Notes under the pieces: model-generated
Seen by the model: the letters and a program-made list of their open reading frames with translations, nothing else
Told to the model about the DNA's origin: nothing
The model's database searches: none
DNA from: Loxodes magnus
Lineage: Eukaryota > Ciliophora > Karyorelictea > Loxodida > Loxodidae
Length of the DNA: 64,000 bases
Direction: 5' to 3'
Assembly: GCA_946699065.1 (NCBI GenBank)
Contig: CAMPDV010001775.1
Coordinates: 36,653 to 100,652 of the forward strand
Position numbers and translations under genes: made by a program
In this document: positions 52,587 to 63,122 of the stretch, in pieces
How the letters are laid out: each line of letters starts with the position of its first letter
Numbering within the stretch: position 1 is the first letter of the stretch

Positions 52587-53240
52587 CTATTTTTATTCAA
52601 AAATATGTTCTATTCGATTTTCATATCCAAGAAATTTAGATGGAGCTAATTTTAGAAGATTTTAAGCTGATTATTTTTTAAAATCAGCTTATTAAATTTT
52701 CTATTTGCTAATATCTCTAATTTAAGAAGAGTATTTAAGAATAAAAGTTATTTATTCTAAGTTAAATTGCTAGTTTGCTTCCTAATTTTTTAAGATTTTA
52801 AGCATAAACAATTCTTTAATTTTTTTCCTTTAGTTGCTTACTCTTAATTTTCATTATATAATTTCTTTTCTTAAAACTTTTAAAAAAGTTAAAGTTATAA
52901 GCAATCTAATTTTTTACATTTGCAAGGCTAAAATTCTTAATTCTTCTACTTTTTAAGCAAGTATATAAATATTTATTAATAAGGCATCAAAGTGTAAACC
53001 TTATAGAACATTCTTCGTATAAACAATAAAAAATCTTCGATTGCATTTTCCTACTTATTTAAAGCTTAGTTTAAACTAACTAATGTAAACATTTTCTTAC
53101 ATAATAATTAGCTTTTATATTAAATGTATAAATCTAATGAAAGTTGGACATCTATCATCCTGCTCCCTATTGATAAAATAATAATAATTTAGTAAATTTT
53201 TATGATGTGAAATCATTAACTCTATATATTATGTTGATGA

Positions 53241-53260
53241 TATGATATGATATGATATGA
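53241..53260 (+). repeat. Pentanucleotide microsatellite
   Basis: Four perfect copies of TATGA with partial copies at the edges. Confidence 0.9.
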
Positions 53261-53405
53261 TGCTTTGATATTTTGCACTAAGTTTTTACCATATAGAGAA
53301 TGGTTTAATTTAGTGATATTTTTATAAATCTAAGTGTAGAATATAATAGTTGAGAGTTTATCTATTTTTAGCTTATTATAAAAGAGGAATAACTTTACTT
53401 AGAAA

Positions 53406-54804
53406 ATGGATAACAGAATGCGTATTTATCAGGGAATTTTACTAGAAACTTCTTATTTTATAAAACTCTTAAATGAACAAAAAAATAAGCCAGAGAGTGA
53501 ATAAAGAGGCGACATTAATACGTCTGAATATAAAGAACAGGATAAAAATTGGTTACCTAGAATAACCATTAAATATAATAAAAGGTGTTAAGTTTGTTGG
53601 AAGCCACTTTAGGATTTTAGATACATAATAGTGCAAACATTAGAAATACATAAAGATATTTCTTTTGAGGATTTAAATTGCTTTTTAAAAAAACTGTAAT
53701 GGTATCATGTTAAAATCCTATAATGCCATAATATATCTGAAGAGTTATTTTAAGAAGTCCAAAAAGTTGTTAATGAAAGTTAAGAATAAAAAATTATTCT
53801 TAACTATCAAAGCTAATTCCAAGAATAGTGATTAGCCAAAATTCTCGAAACTAAGCCAAGCAATTATAAAAGAGTGTTTCTACAAGCTTTCAAATTCTTC
53901 ACTGGAAGAGAAATCGCAGGTACCTTACAAAAGGTTTGTAGAGAATGATATTAAATTGGATGAAATTCAGAAATGTGGCAATAAGCATGCTTCAATTCTT
54001 TTCCAGTAGAAGTTGTAAACTAAAGATATAAGGAAATGAAATAAAATTTAAATTTGGAATAGAAATGAAAATTTTTGTATATAAACTTGTATAAAAATTT
54101 ATGCTCCGAATGCTAGAAATTTAGTAATGACTTGTAATAAGATTATATCACTTCTAGAAAGGTATGCTAAGATTGCTTATATGGTCCACTTAGAACTTAT
54201 GAAGAAGCAACTACTGGATTAACTAAATAGCGAAGAGTTCCTGATGAAAATGAAAGGCCACATAAATTTAGAATAATAAATAGCTCAGAGATTCAAAGAA
54301 TATATGGAGTTTCTTATAAATGAGTCATGAGTAATCAAGACAAACTGAAAAGAACAAAAGGTATATAAAAATAAGAAGTTACATATATTTATTTAGTTGA
54401 GCAAACTCTAGATTTCTATCGAAAATAGAGATAAGAAGAAATTAAAATGGCCTTTGAGGACTTAAATATAACGGAAGAATAAAAAGAAGAAATCTCAGGC
54501 CTTAATACTTAAAATATGTATTAGTATGTAAAATCCTAGTTTGGATAAGATATTTTAAGAACTATTACTTGTGAGACTTACTAGTGATTTCATATCTCCC
54601 AAGTTTACACTATGATTTTAAAGCCAGAATTTTTAGAACATCCATAACCTGAAGTTATGAGATAAATATGAAAGTTCATATACGAAGGAAAGCCATCTCT
54701 TCTATAACTTAAAAAAAAATTTGGAACAATTAAGAGAAAAGCTCAAACTGAAGCAAAAAGTGAAGCAAAAATTTAGAAAAACAATTAAATTTCTTAATAT
54801 ATGA
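53406..54804 (+). CDS. F-box-like protein with Cys pairs
   Basis: ATG 53406 starts a clean frame of 459 residues. Residues about 163-197 look like an F-box (L-x-x-V-C-R-E-W ... NSEMWQQACF), followed by KWKFLYINLYKN, the W-x-x-L-Y-x-x-L segment often seen after F-boxes. Two cysteine pairs (CSEC about 233-236, CQDC about 254-257) may bind zinc; CQVC at 61-64 is another. F-box proteins link targets to SCF ubiquitin ligases, which is the likely role. Several conserved Trp positions are TGA codons (REWYQIGW, KWKFLY, YKWVM). Without splicing no in-frame TGA follows for hundreds of bases; a 19-nt GT-AG intron at 54674-54692 switches to a frame with a coiled-coil end (EQLREKLKLKQKVK) and TGA at 54802-54804. 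Confidence 0.75.
54674..54692 (+). other. Candidate 19-nt intron
   Basis: GTTCATATACGAAGGAAAG, phase 2, in the last part of the F-box-like gene. Its removal gives a basic coiled-coil tail and a terminal TGA that is otherwise absent. Confidence 0.5.
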
Positions 54805-55567
54805 GAATATCTAAAATTTGCTTTACTAAATACTCTCTAATTTTATCTTTTAATTGTTGGTCTAAATTTTAATAAAATATAAAGACAAAATAAATTTAGC
54901 ATTGCTTAATAAATTGGTTGAATATGTTTTTTATTATAATTTAATAGCAAAGTTTCTTTGTTGCTAAAATTACCAAACATTTGCAAAAATAAAAAGTTTA
55001 ATTAAAACTTTCCTATTTTTTCTTTAGTAAATTAATGTAAACAATTATTTTTTAATTTTTGTTTATCTCCGTTACATTAGTGCTTTCATAGCGTAGATAA
55101 TTTATTTTTAAGTATTTAAAGGTAATCTGATATAAATAACTAAAAATTATATAAAAGTATTTCTGAATTTTTTTCGTGATGTGAATCAAATGCTAGAAAA
55201 ATAAAAAATTTAACTTTTATAATTTTATTTATTTTATCCCATTAAAATTATAAAAAATTAAGCATTTATCTATAGAAAGTATCAATAGAAGCTTTTAATA
55301 GTTTTATATTTAAGCTAATATATGGAATATATAGTGAATTATTTTTAATATTAGTTTAAATATAAATTACTATCAATTTAATTAGCTTAAGAGTTCTAGG
55401 ATTATAATTTATTATTATAGAAATATAAAGCATCTTTGATTATATTGCTATGCTTTAAATATATTTAACGTTATGATGTAATCATTTACATCATTTTTGT
55501 ATTATGGTGCCCTTCTTTTTTTAATTATTTTAAGCATCTTTTTTATTTTTTTAATAAATTCAATATG
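54805..55567. other. AT-rich intergenic stretch
   Basis: 3' flank of the F-box-like gene and of the tRNA. No feature is recognised. Confidence 0.5.
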
Positions 55568-55572
55568 AAAAA
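55568..55572 (-). terminator. Pol III T-run after tRNA
   Basis: Five T residues on the minus strand immediately follow the tRNA discriminator base, the usual RNA polymerase III terminator. Confidence 0.8.
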
Positions 55573-55644
55573 TTGCCTCACCGAGAATCGAACTCGGATT
55601 GCTGGATTTAAAGTCCAAAGTGCTAACCGTTACACCATGAGGCA
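55573..55644 (-). tRNA. tRNA-Gln(UUA), reads UAA as glutamine
   Basis: A complete 72-nt cloverleaf on the minus strand: acceptor TGCCTCA/TGAGGCA with 7 perfect pairs, D arm GTGT/GCAC, anticodon stem TTGGA/TCCAG with loop CTTTAAA (anticodon TTA), T arm CCGAG-TTCGATT-CTCGG, discriminator A. In the standard code TTA would read a stop. Ciliate tRNA-Gln(UmUA) of Tetrahymena has the same anticodon loop, so I infer charging with glutamine; this agrees with the many in-frame TAA codons. No intron. CCA is not encoded. By wobble the tRNA might also read UAG, though a separate CUA tRNA is usual. Charging cannot be proven from sequence. Confidence 0.93.
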
Positions 55645-57229
55645 TCTTCATTTATACTTGCTTCAAAGAAACTTAAATCGATTTAGTTATTATTCAAAAG
55701 AGATATCAATATATGCAATTTTACAATATTCCTATATAAATCACTACTAAGATAATTTCCTAATAATTTATATCTTCGACCATTGATACTCAACTAATCT
55801 AAGAAATTAAATACGCTGTCTATTTATTTACTTAAGAACTTAGATTTTGGTTTCTCCATTGACTTAATTAAATTTTTTAATTTCAGACTAATGACTAGAT
55901 TTATTAATGCCATTTGTATATAAAAAATAATTTTTTCTAATAAGTAAGATAGATTTTATAGTTTAACAAACCACACTAAAACTTTGAGCATATTATTTTA
56001 ATTTAATAATTTAGGATTATTTAGTTAACTAAGGAGCTAATGTTAATTCTCTATATCCTAAGTTTATATTAAGAGCCTTAATTTATTTTTTATTAACCTA
56101 GCATTTTGTAATAAATGTATTAAGAATCTAATTTATTTTCATATTATCATTACTATAAACAAATATACAAAATTAATTAAAGCTACGATATCTCTTATTT
56201 ATTCGCTTTATGATTATTTAGATTATTAATTATTATGAAGTTTCAATTAACTATTAAATTGATTTTACTCATGTTAGATTAAAATTACATGAATAAACTA
56301 AAAATTATTATATCTTAGCTTTAGTAATTATTAACTCTAATATCTATAAGAATTTTATATTACTAGTCTCTTAACTTAGTTAAAGTGTTAATTTAACTCT
56401 TTTTTGTTTATTAGTCTCGATATCATTAATTGATATTATGATTAATAGTTATCTATGATTAAATAGCCTTAAAAGCTTTTAGTATTATACTAAATTATTT
56501 TAAGAGTCTTTTGCATTTTGTAGTTAGCAGCGATTTTATTAGTTTATCTTTAAAAATATTATCTATCTGATATAATTTATATAACTACTTTATTAGCTTT
56601 AGAAGCTATAGATCCATTAACAAGTAATCTTCTAGTTTATTCTTAACTATAAAACTATTTAAAATTATTTATTTTTAGTGCTAGCTTTTTTTGTGAGAAA
56701 GGAGAAATTAAAATAATTGTTTGGATTAAATAAAATTTAAACTGGTAAATTTGTATTTATAATACTAATAACTAAGTCTTTATATATAATCAACTCTCAA
56801 TTAATATATTTTATATTTTTGCTATTTATCAATAACTAAGTTTATTATAAATTAGTACTTAGTTTATACAAATAGCTTACATCAATTAAACATTAAACTC
56901 AACTAATAAAAATACTTTTTTATATAAATTCTAGATTGAATCATAAGTAGATAGCAAGGCATAATCATATACTTCACATATTTCTTTATACAATTATAGA
57001 TTTTATATCGTCAGTAATTTAATGAAGCGATGGTTTGGTTTAATAGCTCAAAATTAAATTAGTTTTAGTTAATGTTAAGAGTATTAGTAATCTATTTAAT
57101 TTTATACTCTTTTGCATGAGTAGCTTCAATTTAATCATCAATAAGAGGGATTTTTATCAATAAACTATGTGAATTATTTAAGGGAGAAGTATGAAGAAAA
57201 AATAGAATAATATACTAAAATCCAAAAGT
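55645..57229. other. AT-rich gene-free stretch
   Basis: No supported gene between the tRNA and the 3' end of RasGAP-like gene B. Confidence 0.5.
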
Positions 57230-60163
57230 TCATTTCTACTCAGTTTTTTTTAGCGCTGAATAAATAAAAGTTCCGAAATCATAGAGTCTTTGTTTCACTT
57301 CCATACTTAATTGTTCACATTCTATTATTTTTTACATGCGAAGGCCTGTAATAAGGTTATGTGAAACTCCATCATTGCTAATCTGCATTATAAATAGCTT
57401 ACATTCTGTTAATCTAAATGATTTCATTTTATTATATCGTTTTTTAAAAGTTCATGTTCTCCTTTATCTCTTCCAATAGTTAAGAAGCGAAGAAGAATTT
57501 GAACTTATAAGATACTACCGAAAACAAGCAAGTTATCCAAATTAGCTCTTGATGAGTGCTTAATCTTGCATTTTTCAGGATATAAGCAAATATACCTAAC
57601 AAAATTTTTGCTTAAAATATAGAATAAAATGAGCATAATTAACTAATGCCTGAATAAATTACTTACCTCTTCTCAGTTATAGAGTTAGAACCGAAATTGC
57701 TAATTCTATTTTATTCAAATTAACTGAGATTTTCTTATTTTTAGTTTCCTCTATATTTATGAAACTTGATACTAGTCATTGCTTAAAGTTATTAGGTAGC
57801 TACTCGAAATTATAGCGTAAATCAAGCAGTCATTCATTAATTATATCTAGAAAGTATTTGAGTTGCTGTTGAAATTTTAGAAATTGATGTGAAACTTAAT
57901 TTTAATTTTCTTGATATAATAATTAAGAAAAATCAATTTACTATTCATAAAAAAGCTTTTAAACCATACTCTTTGAGTACTTTCTCAGTCACTTAAGTAG
58001 TGTTTTCTGATTTAAAAATTAAATTTCTTGTCTGCTTAAATCCTTAAATGGGATGTTCATACCATTATTCCTTTAAACATTTTAATTAACTTATTTGTGA
58101 TTTATTTTTCTAGATTATTAGCTCAATTTTTCATTTTATATCTCTTCAACATTTTCATTTTCATCTTCATCTGAATCTTATTATAAAAAGGATTAAAGCA
58201 AAGCACTTTGATCTTCGCTAAAAAGAGTTTTTTAGTTATTTTATTCCTAAGTTTAATGCAGATTTTATAGGTCTCCAGAATCTTACTTTTCTTTATCATT
58301 AGGTATTATTTCATTTTTTTATTACTAATTATTTTGGTGCCCTTTTCCTTAATTTCCTTGCTTATTTATACTTTAAGTAATTTACTATCGATTTTACTTT
58401 TGAGAAACTTCATAGAGTTTATTGTAATATTAGCAGAGCTCCTTGAATTCTTTAGGAATTTATTAAGAAATTTTATTCTATAATTTTACCATTAACTACT
58501 GTTTTAGTATTGAGGATTATATTGTCTATTTGGATTCTTAGATATTCTACTAAATTTGATTTTAGTTGATAATTTGCTTATTATTTTGCATTACTTCATT
58601 TTACTTTTTAAGATCAGTGTTTCTTTCAACTTTTGCTTATTTTTTTTCTTCTATTATAGCTTCTTCTTATATCTTATTCTTCGTTAAATCTTCCTGCTTT
58701 TGCTAAGGAATCAGATCTTTTTATTGAATATTTTTTAGTGGACTATTACTTTAATTATGGTCATTCTTAACTTATTAAGATACATCTGCTTTATTTTGGG
58801 ATTTCGATCTATATCTTTTATAAGATATTTATTTCACTTATAATTAATTTTTTTCTTTTATCTGGTAAGTTTCTTATTTAATACTAATATTATACTCTTA
58901 AATTTTGTGTTCATCATAGTGGTAATTAACTACCTTCTATTATTAAAAAGGGATTTTAAGATTTAAATTATTTTCTTAAGCAGGCTATTAGTTACCAGAT
59001 TTATTTTAGACTACTTAGATTTAGTTCTTTATAATATTCTTTTTTGCTTCTGCTTAAAATTCTTTTATTTTATAAGCTTAGTCAATTGCTCTAGCTTTAG
59101 TTATTGCCTCTTAGTTATGTGAGTTAGTAAGTTAAATTCTCAAGTCACTGGATTTTTAGTTTATCTTTTCTGGTTTATTTTGAGATTTTGAAGCTTTTAA
59201 AAGGTCATTGCTACTTTGATAAGAAGTATTTACTTGCTCAAAATTTGAAGTCTTTGATCTTATTTTTACTAATTTATTCAATATGCTTTGCCTCTTTTAT
59301 ATAGGACTAGAGTTTAAGGAAATAGGAGTTTAATTATTAGGATTTTGACTTTTTGAAAAGTTATTTAATCCTTTTGGGTCATTAAAATCCTCCTTCTTCT
59401 TTTAAAGCATTTAGCTTTCTTAATCATTCCTTGTCTTGTAGTCTTTGACTCCATTTTAAGTTTAATACTTCCCAAGCTGCTGCCTTACAAGTATCTAATT
59501 TTTTTCCATGCCAGATGATTTAGTAACTGCTAAATTTTTAGAAAATGGACTATTTTACGAGTGCATTACACTTTCAATATTTTTAGGAGAGTTATGATTG
59601 TATTAAATGATATGCTTAGGAGATACAATATATTGACTATTTTATTAAATACCGTTGATATTGGGCAACTAAATTTCTTTGATTTATTTCTATTGTCGTA
59701 GCTATTTGTTTGGATTCGCTTATACACTTAATTTTATTTTCCACTTAGATTTCTATAATAAGAAGTCCGCCGAAGTATTTAGATATTAATGACCAAAATC
59801 TTATTGAATTAAAAACTTTTGAGTTTACTTAGTTTAAGTATTTTATGAACCAAATTAATAAACTTCAAAATTGTTTTGAATTACTTTCCTGCAAGCATCA
59901 TAACTTTAATTCAAGTCTTCCATTTGTTTTGTTTTAAGCTTTTCATTCAAAATTTCTTTTTAAGACTTTGCATTTACTTAATTAGATTTCTTTGGTATAG
60001 CTGAGGTTTATATACTCTAAAGCAGTTCATTCTAACTTTCTGGAAGTTTATAAAGCTTAAGCTTCTAAGTCTGTTTTCCTTTCTTTTTTAAATTTTCCCG
60101 TTTCTATAGCAAATCCTATAAGTCTTTTTGTTACATAGTTTAGACCATATAATTTTCTTTCAT
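57230..60163 (-). CDS. RasGAP-like protein B, paralog of gene A
   Basis: From ATG 60163 a long TGA-free frame encodes a Q/K/N/S-rich disordered N-terminus of about 650 residues that starts much like gene A (KLYKLPESQNELLQ versus RLHKLPDDQNELLQ). The conserved C-terminal domain follows: LLKWLRKYSKSM, EQLPNNFKQWLVSSFINI, FVRYICLYPEKCKIK, ANLDNLLVFGSILQ, GRDKGEHELLKNDIIKW, then SNDGVSHNLITGLRM, ending at TGA 57230-57232. The FVRYIC...P block is closer to the RasGAP F-L-R-x-I-C-P motif than in gene A. The same 17- and 20-nt introns are present. Just before the 17-nt intron the frame is 1 nt short relative to gene A, so there is a real or assembly frameshift at about 57670-57720. Presumed role: regulator of a Ras-like GTPase; arginine finger not seen. 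Confidence 0.75.
57383..57402 (-). other. 20-nt intron
   Basis: GTAAGCTATTTATAATGCAG, phase 0, at the same codon as the 20-nt intron of gene A, before ISNDGVSHNLI. Confidence 0.8.
57650..57666 (-). other. 17-nt intron
   Basis: GTAAGTAATTTATTCAG, same length and place as in gene A, with a good GTAAGT donor. The upstream frame is off by one base in this copy. Confidence 0.6.
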
Positions 60164-61457
60164 ATTTATAATTTCCACATAAAATAAGAGGACTAAAAAT
60201 GAATTACTAGAAAGTAGATTTAGGAATCTTTCTAGAAATACAACTATAGCCAGTCTATACAACTAAGTATGACTATTAATAAAGATTATCCCTAATATGC
60301 TTTTGCTTTAGTCTTTAATTAGGATTATATATGTATATCAAAATTCTAATTTCGCTATTTATTTTTTTATTATCTCTTTAGCTTTTTTTTGGCTTACCTT
60401 TTATAGTTAAATTAATGGATTTTAATTTAATGATATTTATTTCAGCTAAAATAAGCTAGTTTCATTCTAAATAATTTCACATAGTTAAAATGTTATGTGA
60501 ATTAATTCATACTTTCACTTTTCTATTTAAATTCTATTTATTTAACCCCCTTAAAGAATTCAGATTCATATCTTAAAACCATTATAAAATAAGTTGCATA
60601 GCTAGAAAAATTAAGGAAGGCATATCCTTTAAATATAAGCCTTAATAAGCCAAGAGTTTATTACTTGGTTGATTAAACTGATATATTTGAAATAATTTAC
60701 AAAATACTAAGATAAAATGAAGGTATGATGAATAACTTGATCACGATTCGTATAACTAGTGATATTTAAAATATTACTCTGCTTTAAGAATCTTTAAATT
60801 ATCTCCAAATAGATATAATTTTAATTAATCTTATGTTATAAAAGCTTATACAAATGTAAAACATCAGCTGAGATAAAGAGATTAAGTGGACTATTACAAT
60901 AAATAATTAGTCTTGCTTAGCTATCATTGATAATATATTAATAAATGTTTCTTTCTATTGTATATCGATTCAAATTTTACCCTTGTTAAGCATTATTATT
61001 TTATAATTAAGTAATAAGCTATTAATGAGACTACTTTTACAAAGTAGCTCTTAAATTATTGGCCTTAATTTTAGCTAGTTAATTATCATTCAAGCTAAAG
61101 TATAAAAGTTATTTTTTATAAATAGTTTAAATAAAAAAGAGTTATAGTTTAAGGGGTATTAGTACAATATATATTAATCTCTTTATAGAAAAACTAAAAA
61201 GTTTAAAGATATAGAGCTAAATTTTTTAATTATTTGATTTTTATTTTCCTAGCTTTCATTTTTCTAATGACCAAAGCATTTGAATTTTTCTATTAAAGAC
61301 AAAAAAAACTATTTTAAATTAGTTATATAACTAAATTAAAATAATACAAATAGGATTAATTTAAATAAAATATATTTAAAAGAATGTATTACTACTACTG
61401 GAAGTAATATAGCTATTAAATCCTATTACTATTTAATAAAAATTAGTTAAAAATTAA
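60164..61457. other. AT-rich stretch without a supported gene
   Basis: Upstream region of RasGAP-like gene B and of the small ORF at 61458. I see no feature in it. Confidence 0.5.
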
Positions 61458-61925
61458 ATGGAGTTTAATATCGGACAGCATCTTAGCAAGGCCGAAATTA
61501 AGAAGGCTAGAAGAAAAGCCAATTTAATTTAAAAGTAAAAAAAATTTGCCTTAGAATAATCAAGCTCTTCATCTCCTTCCTAGGGAAAATGCATGATCGA
61601 CCCAGAAACTTCTTGAATAGAAAAAGAATAAGTTGAAAAATTAAATAAAGTTATAGTCAAACAAGAAGAAATTATCTGAAATCTGACAAATTAAATTAGA
61701 GAAATTCTTATTAACCACGAACAACTCAACCTTGAAATAAATTAACTCAAACAATATTAATAAATAATAAATAAATCACAAGATAATAAATTTGGTCCTA
61801 ATCTTAACTGCCTCCATCATCAGTTGTATCAATGTAGATTGAAGATCCTCAAAATAAATTAATAATCTCTCAATCCTAAGAAAAAATAACAGAATAAGAA
61901 AATAGTAAAGAAACAACCTAAATGA
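61458..61925 (+). CDS. Small coiled-coil protein, unknown
   Basis: ATG 61458 begins a 155-residue protein ending at TGA 61923-61925. The start MEFNIGQHLSKAEIKKARRK is basic and helical; a Ser-rich linker follows, then a predicted coiled coil (VEKLNKVIVKQEEII, NHEQLNLEINQLKQ) and a lysine-rich end (PKKKQQNKKIVKKQPK). Two in-frame TGA codons (ETSWIEK, IIWNLT) are read as Trp, so the stop choice rests on the sharp change to AT-rich sequence after it. It is convergent with the zinc-knuckle ORF 75 bases away and shares its lower AT content, so it may belong to the same mobile element. No family recognised. Confidence 0.55.
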
Positions 61926-61999
61926 ACAATAGAATTAAAAGCATTGAAAAAATTTTGAATATTTTTATTTAATTTATTTAATATTGTTTAATAGCGGAA

Positions 62000-62620
62000 T
62001 CATATCCGCCGTTCAAATAATGGGTCTAAAAGTTTAGTCCTTCTCTACCAATGATCTTGAGTTTCTCTTCCTTGCATTTCCTGCCCCATAACTGATTACA
62101 TTTCAGTAATTCTACGCTTGAAAATTCTCCCTTCTCGATCACATCATAGCCTCTGAGCTCTTTGTATCTCTCTAAGTCAGTATTATCTTTTAAATTATTG
62201 AAATTATCTACATTTTTTTTGCAGATGATAACTACTTTTACAAAAGTAACATCGCTTTTTAGGTTTTCAGTTTTATTATTATGTTACTATCGTCCTTTAG
62301 TAAATTTTTTCATTTTCAATGTCCATTCTATTATGCTAGGGAATCAGCTGACTCTATTGTCTTTATTGGCTCTATATTATGTTTTCAAGGAATTAATTTT
62401 AGTCCTAAATCTTCTTTACTTAGGAGTTCGTCTGGTTAAGTTGATCTTTTTAATAATTTCAGAGACCAGTGAATTCTCTTTCCTAATTGGCCATTCTAAG
62501 GTCTAGAATATCATAAAGCCCGTGTTAAATCTGCTCAGTCAGCTTTTCATTTTCCTTTCGTAATTTTCTAACCTCTTCCTTGAGGTTTAACACCAACTTG
62601 ACGAGCTAATCCATGCTCAT
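62000..62620 (-). CDS. Gag/ORF1-like protein with CCHC zinc knuckle
   Basis: On the minus strand, ATG 62620 (MSMDQLVKLVLNLKEEVRKL) starts a protein of about 206 residues. An N-terminal coiled coil of heptad leucines is followed by a Gln-rich linker and, at 62210-62251, CYFCKSSYHLQKKC, an exact C-x2-C-x4-H-x4-C zinc knuckle flanked by basic residues, then an Arg-rich C-terminus. This arrangement is that of retrotransposon Gag or LINE ORF1 RNA-binding proteins; cellular CCHC proteins are an alternative. The frame remains open upstream to about 62810 without an ATG (SEEKPRKQVKSILHQ), so the start may lie further upstream or the element may be truncated. Probable stop TGA 62000-62002, though it could be read as Trp. 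No reverse transcriptase is adjacent. Confidence 0.72.
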
Positions 62621-62828
62621 CTGACCAGTAGGGTTAAATTCGGAGACCTCCTGATGTAGGATAGACTTGACCTACTTCCTCGGTTTCTCTTCCGAGGTGG
62701 GAGTTGTCGCAGTATGGGTGGTTTTTGAAGGTTTATTTGTTTCCTAACACTATAGCCTCCTAATTCTTTGGAGCTGGAAAGGATCCCTTTCGGAGGTTCG
62801 ACGTTTTTTTTAATTTGAAATATTTTGA

Positions 62829-63122
62829 ATATAAGAACTCAAAATAAAATGGAAAGAAAAAAATGCTGATACTGTAGATCATAATGACATATTCTATGAA
62901 GATTTAAAAGTTTTTAAGCCAAACAAAAAATTTAAGAATAAAAAACATTAAGAATTTTATCAAGACTTTATGTAGCAAAGGAAGGGATCTATAAAAGAAA
63001 AATATTTTAGAATTTTAGCAAGGAATCTGTTCATGAGAATTGTCTTCTCAATAAAAAAGACCGTGGTAATCCAACCACGTAAAAAAATAGTGGCAACTGC
63101 GACCAGGTTTCAAGTCCTGTGA
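62829..63122 (+). CDS. Partial ORF, unknown
   Basis: Between in-frame TGA codons at 62826 and 63120 is a 97-codon frame of normal composition: HNDIFYEDLKVFKPNKKF, QQRKGSIKEKYFRILARNLF and a basic end KTVVIQPRKKIVATATRF before TGA. No ATG lies near its beginning, so it is likely a 3' exon or a fragment, perhaps of the same element as the zinc-knuckle ORF. Family unknown. Confidence 0.35.

Larger units (their letters stand above)
50459..53405. other. AT-rich stretch without a supported gene
   Basis: Nothing recognisable apart from two small tandem repeats listed separately. The upstream region of RasGAP-like gene A lies at its left edge and that of the F-box-like gene at its right edge. Confidence 0.45.

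Noticed and set aside
54760-54776. Alternative 17-nt GT-AG intron in the F-box-like gene
   Set aside because: Removing it does not lead to a nearby TGA, unlike the 19-nt candidate at 54674.
62162-62506. Hydrophobic 114-residue plus-strand ORF
   Set aside because: It is the antisense of the zinc-knuckle protein; codons antisense to Lys/Glu/Gln give the Phe/Leu-rich look.
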